A DNA stretch of 64,000 nucleotides from Mycolicibacterium sp. CBMA 247 (lineage in GTDB: Bacteria; Actinomycetota; Actinomycetes; Mycobacteriales; Mycobacteriaceae): positions 682,001 through 746,000 of the forward strand of contig NZ_VTGX01000002.1 of assembly GCF_009729095.1 (NCBI RefSeq), in the 5' to 3' direction. Of the stretch, positions 35,801 through 44,253 are shown one piece after another. A program made the translations under genes and the position numbers. Numbering within the stretch: the first letter of the stretch is position 1; each line of letters begins with the position of its first letter. The notes beneath the pieces were generated by a model that saw only the letters and a program-made list of their open reading frames with translations, did not search any database and was not told the DNA's origin.

Positions 35801-36355
35801 TCAGCTGTCTTCGGAATGCCGCCGGCTGAGCAACACCAAGAGCAGGGCAAGGACACCAACGGCGACCGCGGCGACCAGCGGCAGCTTGGACGAAACGCCG
35901 TCAGTCAGCGGGGTCGGAGCCGGGCCGGACACCGGGTTGGCGGCCGAGGTGACCGTCGATTTAGCTTGCGCTGCAGTCTCTTTGGCTGCCGTCGTGACAT
36001 CCGGTACCGGGGTCACGGGAGCGGGAGCGGGAACGGGCGTGGCACCGGCAGCGGGCGTGGGCTTGGCCGGGGGCGGGGTGGTCGGCGGGGTGGGCTGGGC
36101 CTTTTTGGCCGGGGCCTTCTTCGCCGGAGCTTTCTTGGCGGCCTTGGCCGGGGCCTTCTTCGCGGCTGCCTTTTTGGCGGGGGCCTTTTTCGCCGGAGCT
36201 TTCTTGGCCGGCGGAGGACCGGGCTTGGGAGCGGCCGGAGTTGGCGGGGCCGGAGCAGGGGGAGCGGGATCCGCCCCGGCCGCTGACGACTCGGCCTTGG
36301 CCGACTCGGCTGCGGTCTCGGAATTCTCGGCGGGTTGGTCCTGCTGCTCTGCCAT
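35801..36355 (-). CDS. hns: H-NS-like lysine/alanine-repeat membrane protein (Rv3852-like)
   Basis: This 184-aa protein has an acidic N-terminal segment, a central block of about 12 AKKAP-type repeats (histone-H1-like, DNA binding), a Pro/Ala linker and a helix AAKETAAQAKSTV, which is also in Rv3852. It ends in a C-terminal transmembrane segment (LPLVAAVAVGVLALLLVLLS) with an RRH tail. Rv3852 is a membrane-anchored nucleoid-associated protein. The ATG at 36355 has AGGAG 7 bases upstream. The copper operon ends about 90 bp upstream on the same strand. Confidence 0.85.
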   Translation of the reverse strand: MAEQQDQPAENSETAAESAKAESSAAGADPAPPAPAPPTPAAPKPGPPPAKKAPAKKAPAKKAAAKKAPAKAAKKAPAKKAPAKKAQPTPPTTPPPAKPTPAAGATPVPAPAPVTPVPDVTTAAKETAAQAKSTVTSAANPVSGPAPTPLTDGVSSKLPLVAAVAVGVLALLLVLLSRRHSEDS

Positions 36356-36444
36356 CTGGCTGCTCCTTTGCAGTTTCTGATGTTCCGCGTCGGCGCGGTG
36401 GGTGGGGGCCGGCAGTATTTCCATCATGCCAGGCGCCGCAGCGG

Positions 36445-37398
36445 TCAACCCGTGACGGCCAGAGCCGCGGCAAGCGTGACCGCGACAGCCATGATGGTCA
36501 GCTCCACCAACGACCGGTTCTGTGACAACGAGGCGCTGCTGCGGTGGGCGCGCGCGGCGGGCAGCCAGTTCGACCGGTTTCGCCAGGCCAACACCAGCAG
36601 GATCGCGGTCACCACCACCTTGGCCGCCAACACCCGGCCATAGCCGGTGGTCCACAACTCGGCGGGGGAGTTCAACCGGATCACCGCCCCGGCCACGCCG
36701 GCCACGAGCAGGACGCCCACGCAGGCCAGCGACAACTGAGAGAACCGGGGCAACACCCGAGCCCACTGGCCCCGGTGCGTCACCGTGAGCACCAGCGCCG
36801 CCAGTACCCCGCACCACACCGCGGCGGCCAGTGCGTGCACCGCCACCGCCATACCGCCGATCGGGCTCTCCGAGAGATGTCCGGCCAGCGTCCTGGCGGC
36901 CATGCCGACCGCTGCGGCGCCGAGGGCGGCAGCCGTTGTGGTGGCACTTCGCGGGGCGAGAACCGCCACCGCTGCGACGACCAACGCCGCCGCGATGCCG
37001 ACCAGTCCCGACCGGCCCGCGGTGGTGTACAACCCGAAATCGGCCAGGGTGTGCACGCCGATCTGCCAGAACCCGATGCCTGCGGTCTGCGCCGCATCCA
37101 CGGTCAGCCGGACCACTTCGGCCAGCAGCCAGACCGCCGCCGCCAGCGCGAGCGGCCCGGCCGCCCTACGGCTCAAATCGGCGCGGTAGCGGTTAGATTC
37201 GAGCAGCGGCACCGCGGCCAGACCCAGGGCGATGACGGCGGCACAGTCGGCAAGCGCGCGGACCAGTGCTCCGGCCACCGGGCTGTTGGGGTAGGCCAGT
37301 GCCGAGGCCGCCGCCGATGTGGCGGCCACGACGGCGCAGCCGCCCGCCACAGCACCGGCGACCGCGTGCCCGGTCAGCGTTGGCGTCGGACCGCCCAC
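36445..37398 (-). CDS. copD: Copper resistance membrane protein CopD
   Basis: This 317-aa polytopic protein has about eight hydrophobic helices and the CopD-domain elements GHLSESPIGGMAVAVHALAAAVW and VLPRFSQLSLACVGVLLVAGV, with conserved histidines facing the periplasm. The GTG at 37398 has GGAG 5 bases upstream and overlaps the copC end by 25 bases; longer starts run deep into copC. CopD works with periplasmic CopC in copper uptake or tolerance. It is the last gene of the copper operon. Confidence 0.85.
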   Translation of the reverse strand: MGGPTPTLTGHAVAGAVAGGCAVVAATSAAASALAYPNSPVAGALVRALADCAAVIALGLAAVPLLESNRYRADLSRRAAGPLALAAAVWLLAEVVRLTVDAAQTAGIGFWQIGVHTLADFGLYTTAGRSGLVGIAAALVVAAVAVLAPRSATTTAAALGAAAVGMAARTLAGHLSESPIGGMAVAVHALAAAVWCGVLAALVLTVTHRGQWARVLPRFSQLSLACVGVLLVAGVAGAVIRLNSPAELWTTGYGRVLAAKVVVTAILLVLAWRNRSNWLPAARAHRSSASLSQNRSLVELTIMAVAVTLAAALAVTG

Positions 37399-37880
37399 CA
37401 GGCTCCGCCACCGATGAGCGCCACGGCGACCAGTACGAACGGCCACACCACGATGCCGCCGTCGGATTGCGCGGGTGACGAGGCGGCCGGGCCAGGAGTG
37501 CCCGAACCTGCGACGGTTAGGTCAAACGACCACGACCCGGAGACCACGTGCCCGTCGGCCGAGGTCACCCGGTAATTCACCGTGTAGGTGCCGGCCGGGC
37601 CGAGCGGTCGGACCCCGACGCTGATCACTGCGCCCGCGACCTTTGGATCGCCCTCGGACCACAGGTTGTTGTCCGGGCCGACGACCGTCATGTTCGCGAA
37701 GGCCGGCTGCAGTGCCTCGTTGAAGGTGGCGGTGACGCGCTGCGGTGAGGTGCTCAGTGTCGAATGCTCGGCCGGGTCGGCGGCGACCCGCGCCGCGTGC
37801 GCGGAGGCCGCGGGGGCACCGACCAACGCCGAGGCGGCCAGGATCAGCCCGGTCAGGACCGTGGCCGTCAGCCGGCTCAT
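37374..37880 (-). CDS. copC: Copper-binding protein CopC with C-terminal anchor
   Basis: This 168-aa exported protein has a signal peptide ending ASA, leaving an N-terminal histidine (HAARVAADPAEHS) as in CopC copper sites. The CopC fold follows, with SPQRVTATFNEALQPAFANMTV and YRVTSADGHVVSGSW, containing the second His/Asp ligands. A C-terminal transmembrane helix (WPFVLVAVALIGGGAWWAV) ends in RRQR, so the protein is anchored. Its ATG overlaps the YcnI stop (ATGA). Confidence 0.92.
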   Translation of the reverse strand: MSRLTATVLTGLILAASALVGAPAASAHAARVAADPAEHSTLSTSPQRVTATFNEALQPAFANMTVVGPDNNLWSEGDPKVAGAVISVGVRPLGPAGTYTVNYRVTSADGHVVSGSWSFDLTVAGSGTPGPAASSPAQSDGGIVVWPFVLVAVALIGGGAWWAVRRQR

Positions 37881-38566
37881 GACCGGCGCCGGCTCAGCAG
37901 CGCCGCCACCACCGCGGCGGCCGCGACGATCAACGCTCCGCCGGCCAGCCAGCGGGCCGAATTGTCGACGGTGCCCGCGGGCTGCGCGACGGCAGCAGCG
38001 GGCGCGCTGGTGGGTGCCGGGGGCGCCTCGGTGCCGTGTTCGGCGTGCCCTGCTTCGGGCGGCGTGCCGGTCAGCGTCAGCTGCGGCACCGGATGCTCAG
38101 GCTCGCTGCCGTCGGGCAGTGGGGCCTGATCCCAGCGGACCACGGAACCATCGGAGTAGGTCTGGGTGACGGGAAAGCTCGCCATCGCGGAATCCGGCAG
38201 CTTGACCGACACCCGGAAGAGCGCGAACTGCTCGGGTGAGATCCCCACCCCGGGGGCCGCCGTCCAGGTCACCGACCGGACCGTGCCCGCGGAGGTGTCG
38301 CGGTCGAGCCGGGTTGTCCAGCCCGGCATCACCTCGGTGCGGGCAGATGCGACGTCGTGCAGGTCGACCGTCAATTGTGTTGTCAGAGCGCCGGTATCGG
38401 ACTCGCCGGGGACCTGGAAGGTGAGTACCGAGGTGGTCCCCGGCGTCGGATTGTCGGCGTCGACGTGGACGTGGGCCCATGCCGGCGCGGCGGTGAGCAG
38501 CCCGGTGACGGCTACCGCGGCGGTGGTGAGCAGGGCGCGCGAGGACGCCCCGGTGAAGGGTTGCAT
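37877..38566 (-). CDS. YcnI-family (DUF1775) copper-binding membrane protein
   Basis: This 229-aa protein has a signal peptide cleaved after AWA, exposing HVHVDADNP; the N-terminal histidine forms the monohistidine copper site of YcnI. The DUF1775 core includes TSVLTFQVPGES, TVRSVTWTA and GISPEQFALFRVSVKLPD. A C-terminal helix anchors it. It is coupled to copC by an ATGA overlap. YcnI is thought to be a copper chaperone for CopC/CopD. Confidence 0.92.
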   Translation of the reverse strand: MQPFTGASSRALLTTAAVAVTGLLTAAPAWAHVHVDADNPTPGTTSVLTFQVPGESDTGALTTQLTVDLHDVASARTEVMPGWTTRLDRDTSAGTVRSVTWTAAPGVGISPEQFALFRVSVKLPDSAMASFPVTQTYSDGSVVRWDQAPLPDGSEPEHPVPQLTLTGTPPEAGHAEHGTEAPPAPTSAPAAAVAQPAGTVDNSARWLAGGALIVAAAAVVAALLSRRRS

Positions 38567-38604
38567 TTCTGGGTGTCTTTCTCGGAGTTGGTCGGGTCGG
38601 ATGG

Positions 38605-39129
38605 TCAGGCAGCGACGCCGACCGGCGGACCCCGATGAGACACCGACGCGGCCAGGAAAAGAGCAGACTGCAAAGGCTGATCGGTGCCGCACGCCATGAC
38701 GCAGGCCGGCGGCACCGGCACGGTGCGGCCGGCCCTGACCACCGCGCGCACCACCCGCGAAACCGCCGCACACAACCGGGCACCGCAGGCGATCAGGCCC
38801 GCGCCGAGCGACACCGCCGTCAAGTGCGCGCCGAACATCACCAACCCGGGCCGTGCGCCGTGCGAGTGACCGGCCGTGGCCAACAGCACGTGAGCCAGCA
38901 GCTGGCCGGTACCGAGCAGCGCCCACAACACGGTGGCGCGGTTCGCGCCGGTCACCGTCGCGGCGACGGTTCCCAGCGTCACGGCGAGCACGACGAGCTG
39001 AGCCACCACTGCCCCGCCCGGCAGGGTGCCCCCGGCGACGCCGTGGGCCGCGACAGCGAGCGCGGCGGTGAGCATGCCGACGGCCGTACCGCGCAGCGGG
39101 GCTGCGGAGTCGATACGGGCGACGGTCAT
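38605..39129 (-). CDS. Membrane protein of the copper operon
   Basis: This 174-aa protein has four hydrophobic helices and a short loop TAGHSHGARPG carrying two histidines. The C-terminal segment has two cysteines (PPACVMACGTD), a possible metal-binding tail. No family name is certain. It begins 10 bases after the DUF6474 gene and ends 38 bases before YcnI on the same strand, so it belongs to the copper operon by position. A role in copper handling is inferred. Confidence 0.75.
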   Translation of the reverse strand: MTVARIDSAAPLRGTAVGMLTAALAVAAHGVAGGTLPGGAVVAQLVVLAVTLGTVAATVTGANRATVLWALLGTGQLLAHVLLATAGHSHGARPGLVMFGAHLTAVSLGAGLIACGARLCAAVSRVVRAVVRAGRTVPVPPACVMACGTDQPLQSALFLAASVSHRGPPVGVAA

Positions 39130-39139
39130 GGGACCGGGC

Positions 39140-39796
39140 TCAGACCAGTCCCAGCCGAGCCATCAGGTCGGCGTCGATGCCGTCAAGCTGGGCGGCGATC
39201 GCCGCATGTGCGCCGCGGCGACGCGTGGTCGGCATGTTCTCGGCCGCTGTCACGGCCGCTGCCAGATCGGTCAGCCGCTCGTTGAGCGCCGTGACGAACT
39301 GCTTGGTCTCGGCGTCCTTGGGCTTCTTCTCGGCGACCTGCCGCAGTGACTGCTCGGCCCCGGAAATCCGTGCGGACAGCTCGGCACCGTGCCCGGAGAA
39401 CTGACCGAGCTGGGCCAGCGGGACACCGAGCCGGTCGGCGCGACGTTCGTCCAGGGCACCGCGGGCCGCCGTGGCGGCACGGTAGATCAGCGGCACCAGC
39501 ACGGGTGCCAGCAAACGCGTGACGGTGAGTAGACGGCGAATCCGGGCGGGGGAGAGCAGACGCCCCTCGCGCACTGTCTTCAACTCCGTCTCGGCCACTT
39601 TGAGGGCGGTGCGGTCAGTGTCCCGCTGCGCCCTGACCTGAGCTTTGAGGGCCCGTTGCGCGCCCTTTTGATCGGACTTGATGCGGCGGGTCTCGTTCTT
39701 TGCGGTGAGCCGGGCTTCCAGCTTGGCCTTGGCCTTGATGGCGCGGGCTTCGGCGCGGCGGGTGGCGCGGCTTTTTCGTCGCGTGAACAGGCCCAT
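39140..39796 (-). CDS. DUF6474-type conserved mycobacterial protein (Rv3850-like)
   Basis: This 218-aa protein has the same length as Rv3850. The N-terminus is strongly basic and coiled (FTRRKSRATRRAEARAIKAK), followed by a membrane-associated hydrophobic segment (LLTVTRLLAPVLVPLIYRA) and a helical C-terminal half. The ATG at 39796 starts MGLFTRRKSR, the conserved beginning; longer frames upstream are rejected. It may be the first gene of the copper operon, since only 10 bp separate it from the next gene. Function unknown. Confidence 0.85.
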   Translation of the reverse strand: MGLFTRRKSRATRRAEARAIKAKAKLEARLTAKNETRRIKSDQKGAQRALKAQVRAQRDTDRTALKVAETELKTVREGRLLSPARIRRLLTVTRLLAPVLVPLIYRAATAARGALDERRADRLGVPLAQLGQFSGHGAELSARISGAEQSLRQVAEKKPKDAETKQFVTALNERLTDLAAAVTAAENMPTTRRRGAHAAIAAQLDGIDADLMARLGLV

Positions 39797-40007
39797 TCCG
39801 GTTGCCTCCCGGTCAATTCGTCGTGTGTTTGTGGTGACCGCAGCACTGCTGCAGACCCACAGTATCGTCCGGTCGATTTGCTCGGCCGCGGCTCCCCGGG
39901 ATCGGCGCAGGTAATCGCCCCAGCGAGCAAATTTCGAGTGCCTATTTGTGCAAGAATTGAATTCGTTAGGGAAGCTTTTGGGCGGTGCGCGAAAGGGTGG
40001 TGACAAC

Positions 40008-41204
40008 GTGCGTTCGCGGTTGCGCGTCGCCGCCTCGACCGGTCTGGTGCTTTCGGGCCTGCTCATCGCGGGTGCCGGAGGGGCATTGGCATTTGCCGAT
40101 CCGGATCGGGGGCGGCCGGACAGCGGTCAGGGATCCTCCAGTAGCGCCGACAAAGGTGACCAGGGATCCGGCCGCGATCAGAATGGCGACTCCCAGGGCG
40201 CAGACGACGCCGGTGGCGGCCAGTCGGGCACGCGTACGTCGCACAAGCCCACCGACGACCCGACCAAGACCTCTGGCAACCCGACCAAGACATCTGGCAA
40301 GCCGACCAAGACCTCTGGCAAACCCACCAAGACCGAGGGCACCGGGGAACCCACGGACCCGGCGCACCCTTCCGGCACGCACACCGGGACCGCGACTGGG
40401 ACGGCAACCGCGACCGTGTCCGGTACCAAGACCGAGACGCCATCCAGCACGCGGCCGTCCGAGTCGGCGACACCAACGACATCAGCCACCGGTCCATCCG
40501 AGACGACCACGAGGACGACCCCGACGACCGCGACGACCACGAGGACGACCGAGTCAACGACCGAAACCACCAAGACGACCCCGTCAACGACCGAGACCAC
40601 CAAGTCGACCTCTGAAACGACCTCTGCAACGTCGGAGACCACCAAGACCACCACGACCGTCATCGGCGGCGGCACTACAGGTGGTGGAGGCGGCGGCGGG
40701 GGAGGTGGCGTCCCGGCGCCGTTCAACTCCCCCAGCCCGCCCGCTATGCAGTTGCCGTCGCCGCAGGCGCAGGCACCGGCGCCCGGCGTGGCCGCCCCGC
40801 CTCCGCCCGGCCTGGCTGCAGCGGTAGGCGTCCCGATCGCCGTTCCGGTCGTCGTCCTGCCCGTCATCGTGCCGCCGGTCGTGGCGCCCCTGGGCGCTCC
40901 GAACTCCGACCACGGGCCGCAGTCCGGCCCTCGATCGGGACCCGGCGCACAACCCAACACCAAACTGCAATTCCCAGCAGGGCCTCAAGCCGTCGGATTG
41001 GACACCGGGATCCCGCCGGCATCCTTCCGGATCGGCTACGCGGACTACCTGCGCACCGCCAGCACGATGGAGATCGCTGCGATGGCGCTGCCCGGCGTGA
41101 CGGGGATGCTGGCCCTCACCGGCCTGGGCGGGCTCGTGGGTTTCCGGCAGGCCAAGGCCGGCCGTACGGTCCGAATCGATGCCACTCGGTTCATGCGTCA
41201 ATAA
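40008..41204 (+). CDS. Large Thr/Ser/Pro/Gly-rich cell-surface protein
   Basis: This 398-aa protein has an N-terminal signal (VAASTGLVLSGLLIAGAGGALAFA), then about 180 residues of low complexity. These include repeated PTKTSGK units and a long Thr-rich run (TTTRTTESTTETTKTT) of the kind that is O-mannosylated in mycobacteria. A polyglycine run and a Pro/Ala region follow, and then a globular tail with a hydrophobic helix (MALPGVTGMLALTGLGGLVGFRQ). GTG 40008 with AAAGGG upstream is preferred over 39948. It is probably wall-anchored or spans the membrane at its C-terminus. No known family is recognised. Confidence 0.75.
   Translation: MRSRLRVAASTGLVLSGLLIAGAGGALAFADPDRGRPDSGQGSSSSADKGDQGSGRDQNGDSQGADDAGGGQSGTRTSHKPTDDPTKTSGNPTKTSGKPTKTSGKPTKTEGTGEPTDPAHPSGTHTGTATGTATATVSGTKTETPSSTRPSESATPTTSATGPSETTTRTTPTTATTTRTTESTTETTKTTPSTTETTKSTSETTSATSETTKTTTTVIGGGTTGGGGGGGGGGVPAPFNSPSPPAMQLPSPQAQAPAPGVAAPPPPGLAAAVGVPIAVPVVVLPVIVPPVVAPLGAPNSDHGPQSGPRSGPGAQPNTKLQFPAGPQAVGLDTGIPPASFRIGYADYLRTASTMEIAAMALPGVTGMLALTGLGGLVGFRQAKAGRTVRIDATRFMRQ
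40255..40336 (+). repeat. Short tandem repeats encoding PTKTSGK units
   Basis: About four 21-bp units (CCGACCAAGACCTCTGGCAA and variants) lie in tandem, each encoding PTKTSGK/N. Further on, the Thr-rich part continues with ACC-rich triplets. The repeats stay in frame, so length changes are tolerated. Confidence 0.8.
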
Positions 41205-41209
41205 CAACT

Positions 41210-41238
41210 TGGGATAATCCCAGGTAAGTGGAGTTACC
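41210..41238. promoter_or_regulatory. Two inverted repeats upstream of the ImmA/IrrE gene
   Basis: TGGGATAATCCCA (41210-41222, 6-1-6) is followed directly by GGTAA-N6-TTACC (41223-41238). They lie about 33-60 bp before the ATG at 41272, where a promoter would be, and the first contains a TAAT-type -10-like core. They could bind a repressor cleaved or sensed by the metallopeptidase, or the first may end transcription from the upstream gene. Confidence 0.5.
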
Positions 41239-41271
41239 CGGGGGTGCTACGAAAGGGTGGGAAGGGGGAAC

Positions 41272-41763
41272 ATGTCCGCCAGTCGAAGTGTCACGCGCGC
41301 TGTCAACGAGGTTCTCGACCTCGCCCCGCGACGGGGTGAAGTCACATTGACCGGCCTGGTCGACGCGGTGGCCGAGGATCGCGGTAGGCCGATCGAGTTG
41401 ACCATGGCCGAACTTCCCCCCGGCGTCTGCGGGCAGTGGCGTCAATACGCCGACCGCGACGTGTTCCTGATCCAGCAGGGACTGCCCGCCTGGGACCGCA
41501 CCTTGGCGCACGAGCTCGGTCACCTGGTCCTGGGCCACGACGGCATATCGATCGTCGATGCGGCCGCCGCATCGGCCGAGGTCGCAACCTCGGATCTGAT
41601 CAGCTACATGCTCAACCAGCGGACCGGCTGCATGGGGCCCAACGGCGAGGACATCGAGCAGGAGGCCGAGGATTTCGCCGCGCTCCTGCTCTACCGCCTG
41701 GGCCGACTACCGTCCGACCGGTCGTCGATCGTGCAGGTTCGCCTCGGAGAGGCATTTGGTTGA
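41272..41763 (+). CDS. ImmA/IrrE-type zinc metallopeptidase
   Basis: This 163-aa protein has an HELGHLVLGH catalytic motif and a downstream acidic residue in EDIEQEAEDFAALLLYR (third ligand glutamate), exactly the ImmA/IrrE layout. Such proteases cleave or co-regulate a partner repressor, often of the XRE family. Here no XRE gene is immediately upstream, but EspR (XRE-like) is encoded convergently just beyond the next gene. It overlaps the following gene by four bases (TTGA). Confidence 0.88.
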   Translation: MSASRSVTRAVNEVLDLAPRRGEVTLTGLVDAVAEDRGRPIELTMAELPPGVCGQWRQYADRDVFLIQQGLPAWDRTLAHELGHLVLGHDGISIVDAAAASAEVATSDLISYMLNQRTGCMGPNGEDIEQEAEDFAALLLYRLGRLPSDRSSIVQVRLGEAFG

Positions 41764-42884
41764 TCGTCTGGGTGATCGCCGGCCTGCTCGGCCTGGCTAC
41801 TGGCCTGCGCATCGGTTGGGCACTGGTCAACAAACAATCCCTGGTGAGCTCGGCGATGATCCTGTCGCTGGGCAGCCTCGGCGTCGTGGCCGCCCTGAAC
41901 TGGCAGCCGCTCGCCCTGCTGATCGACACGGGGCTGCACTGGCCCAACATCGTGGTCGGGCTGAGCCAGGTCGCTCTGATCGCATGTGCGGCAGGCAGTT
42001 GCGTGATGATCACGACCGCGTCCTCGCACCACTCTGCGACGATCACCCGGCGCGTCGCGCTGATCCAGTACGGCATCGCCGGTGTCGTGGCAGTCATCAG
42101 CCTGGCGATCTTCTTCCTGGCCGATGGCCAACCGGAGATGTCCCCCGCGGAGTATCTGAAGCGGGATCTCGGATCGAAGGGCACATCGTGGCTGCTGCCA
42201 CTGCTCTACGTGTTTCTCGCGCTCACCCTGGTGGCCTGGGCCGGCCTGCGCTATTCCAATAGCAGCCGGCGCGGGCGGGCGCTGTTCCTGTTCACTCTCG
42301 GCATGGTGCTGATCGTCGCTGTCAGCGGCTTTTTCCTGCTCAAGGCCGCCGGGCGGACCGAATCCATCGGTGTCGGCGCCGCGGCGACCATGCTCGGTTG
42401 CGCGATGGTCATCGTCGCGGCCGGATCCTTGCTGCCGAGTGTCGAAGACTGGTTTGGCGCACACCAGGAGTTGCGCACCATCAATCCGCTGCTGAGCGAA
42501 CTGGCCCGGCGTCAGCCCGACGTGGGCATCGGCGTACGTCCGCGCGGGCCGCTCGTGTTCCGTGTCGCCGAACGAATGTCGTTGATCTCGGACGCGCTGT
42601 ACCTGGAAGCGACCGCTGCCGACGCGCGTCAGCACGAATCCGCAGGCGCCCGCGGGTCAAGTGGCGCAACAGAATTGGGGAATGCCGAGCGACCGAAGGT
42701 CTCGCCTACGGATCAGGCACGGGCCGTCGCCCAGTGGATCTACGACACCCGTGAGGGTGATGACGGCTCAGAGTTCCCGGGGCTGGCGTGGCTCAGCCAG
42801 CCCGAATCGTTCTCCGACCGGGAATGGATTCTGGCGATCGCCGAGCAGTACCGGGAGTTGGACCGCGCGGCGGCACGCAACTGA
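41760..42884 (+). CDS. MAB_1171c-family (DUF6545-type) membrane protein
   Basis: This 374-aa protein has about seven hydrophobic helices in the first 230 residues and a cytoplasmic C-terminal domain of about 140 residues (ELRTINPLLSELARRQPDVG, RVAERMSLISDALY), which is typical of the MAB_1171c family. These occur in actinobacteria beside ImmA/IrrE peptidases. The start TTG at 41760 overlaps the peptidase stop; GTG 41772 is an alternative. The stop codon forms part of a 22-bp hairpin arm. Function is unproven; transporter or sensor have been suggested. Confidence 0.78.
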   Translation: MIVWVIAGLLGLATGLRIGWALVNKQSLVSSAMILSLGSLGVVAALNWQPLALLIDTGLHWPNIVVGLSQVALIACAAGSCVMITTASSHHSATITRRVALIQYGIAGVVAVISLAIFFLADGQPEMSPAEYLKRDLGSKGTSWLLPLLYVFLALTLVAWAGLRYSNSSRRGRALFLFTLGMVLIVAVSGFFLLKAAGRTESIGVGAAATMLGCAMVIVAAGSLLPSVEDWFGAHQELRTINPLLSELARRQPDVGIGVRPRGPLVFRVAERMSLISDALYLEATAADARQHESAGARGSSGATELGNAERPKVSPTDQARAVAQWIYDTREGDDGSEFPGLAWLSQPESFSDREWILAIAEQYRELDRAAARN

Positions 42885-42937
42885 AACCCACGTCAGTGGG
42901 GAACCATCGAAATGATTCCCCACTGACGTGGGTTTCA
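42882..42937. terminator. Bidirectional hairpin with 22-bp perfect arms
   Basis: The arms 42882-42903 and 42916-42937 are perfectly complementary over 22 bp around a 12-base loop. The left arm starts in the stop codon of the membrane-protein gene; the right arm lies 29 bases from the espR stop. It is the longest uninterrupted stem in the window. Confidence 0.92.
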
Positions 42938-42966
42938 GCGCGAAGATGCCGGACGAACCCGACGAA

Positions 42967-43365
42967 TCACTCGTCGAGGTGTTCCCGACGGCGCAGCTCG
43001 TCGACCTTCTGGACCAGGTCCTGTTGAGCCTCCGTGGACAGCCCGACAGTGCGGGCGGCAATCCGGCGAACCCCTTCATCACGCATGCTGGCCAGCCAGG
43101 TCAGTTCCTTGTCGAGCTTCTCGTAGTACTCGTCGTCGGTGAAGTAAGCCGGCTTGATCCGGAAGTAATTGGCAAGTGCGGCCATAGTTGCCGCCGACGG
43201 GTTGGTCCGGTTGCCCGAACGAAGCTGTGAAAGGTACGGAGCCGACATGGTGACGCCCTCGGACTTGAGGGCAGCGATCACCTCGGCAGACGTGTGGGGT
43301 CCGCGCCCCGGCGGATAAACCGTATCGAACAGGCGGTTTAGGCGGGCGGCGAACGTCTTGCTCAT
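42967..43365 (-). CDS. espR: Nucleoid-associated regulator EspR
   Basis: This 132-aa protein has the same length as M. tuberculosis EspR. The N-terminal helix-turn-helix (FAARLNRLFDTVYPPGRGPHTSAEVI, YLSQLRSGNRTNPS) is nearly identical. The C-terminal dimerisation helix (LRRREHLDE) follows. EspR controls ESX-1 and cell-wall genes and binds at many chromosomal sites. The ATG at 43365 (MSKTFAARL) has GGAGG 8 bases upstream. Its upstream intergenic region is unusually long (888 bp). Confidence 0.95.
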   Translation of the reverse strand: MSKTFAARLNRLFDTVYPPGRGPHTSAEVIAALKSEGVTMSAPYLSQLRSGNRTNPSAATMAALANYFRIKPAYFTDDEYYEKLDKELTWLASMRDEGVRRIAARTVGLSTEAQQDLVQKVDELRRREHLDE

Positions 43366-44253
43366 CGATTTGACCTCCACATGCATCAAGAGCGGTACGA
43401 ATAGGCGGCGTATTTGCTGACTATGTTAGCGAGTGTTGTGACGACAACCAAGTGCAAACCGCATATAAGTTAAACTGGCTTTGCGTTTTGACTGCCTCGG
43501 CAGCGGATGATGGGGCCTTCGCCGTGAGGTTGCGCTGGGATTGCGCCGTCTGGCAATGCAAAAGGTGACGGTCGCGTTGTATTGGGCGCGATGAGCTGCG
43601 CTCACAGGTGCGGTCGATCATGATCGACTTCTCGGCCGGCAACTGGGCCGTGGCCGTGACTAGCGGAAGCAGATATTTGCTAGCGCACGGGCTCTGTGTC
43701 GTGTCGGATTCTGTGCGGCGCCGTTGTCGGACGACGTGGAACACGTTACAGGTGGCGCGGCTGAATGCGTATCAGCCCCCTCGCGTGCGATAGCCAGACG
43801 GGGTCGGGCAGATTCCGGTGCCGATTCCAGGTGAGGTTGCAGGGTGGAAACGGGCCGAGGTTTCCCCCGTAGCTCCACCACAAATGCGTCGACGGCCTCG
43901 GTTGCGGTGGGCCGCTACGGCTATCTGAGGCCCGCATCGGGTCGCCGCGCTCGGCGACACTCCACCGAATCTGATCAGCACGGCTCGTGGGGCTAAGGGC
44001 ATGGCGACCTTTCGACACATCGCCGATTCGTGCCGCTCGCGCGGCCCACTTACATATGGCCGAAGGTCTCGCCCACCGCAGTGCGGTTCGTCGGCCTGGT
44101 TTGGTATCAATGTGTCGACGCGACGATCGCGGGCTACGCCCCTTCGCCGACCCTAGAGGACCCTAGCCGTTGTTCGCCGAACCCGCTAGGGTTCCTACCC
44201 GTTTCGGGCAGCCAGATTCTTCCGTTCGGAGAGTGTGGGCCCGACATCCTTCG
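43366..44253. other. 888-bp non-coding region upstream of espR
   Basis: No coding frame with mycobacterial codon use or ribosome site was found. The part next to espR (43420-43500) is AT-rich, as expected for its promoter. A 16-bp perfect palindrome GTCGATCATGATCGAC lies at 43613-43628. Near the other end, 44161-44191 has CCCTAGC/GCTAGGG arms with a 17-base loop. EspR is known to bind its own upstream region, so this may be a nucleoprotein control region or hold a non-coding RNA. Confidence 0.55.
44161..44191. terminator. Possible terminator downstream of the Rv3847-like gene
   Basis: Seven-base arms CCCTAGC and GCTAGGG flank a 17-base GC-rich loop, about 60 bases after the reverse-strand gene that stops at 44254. 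The stem is short and no U-run follows, so the call is weak. Confidence 0.35.
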
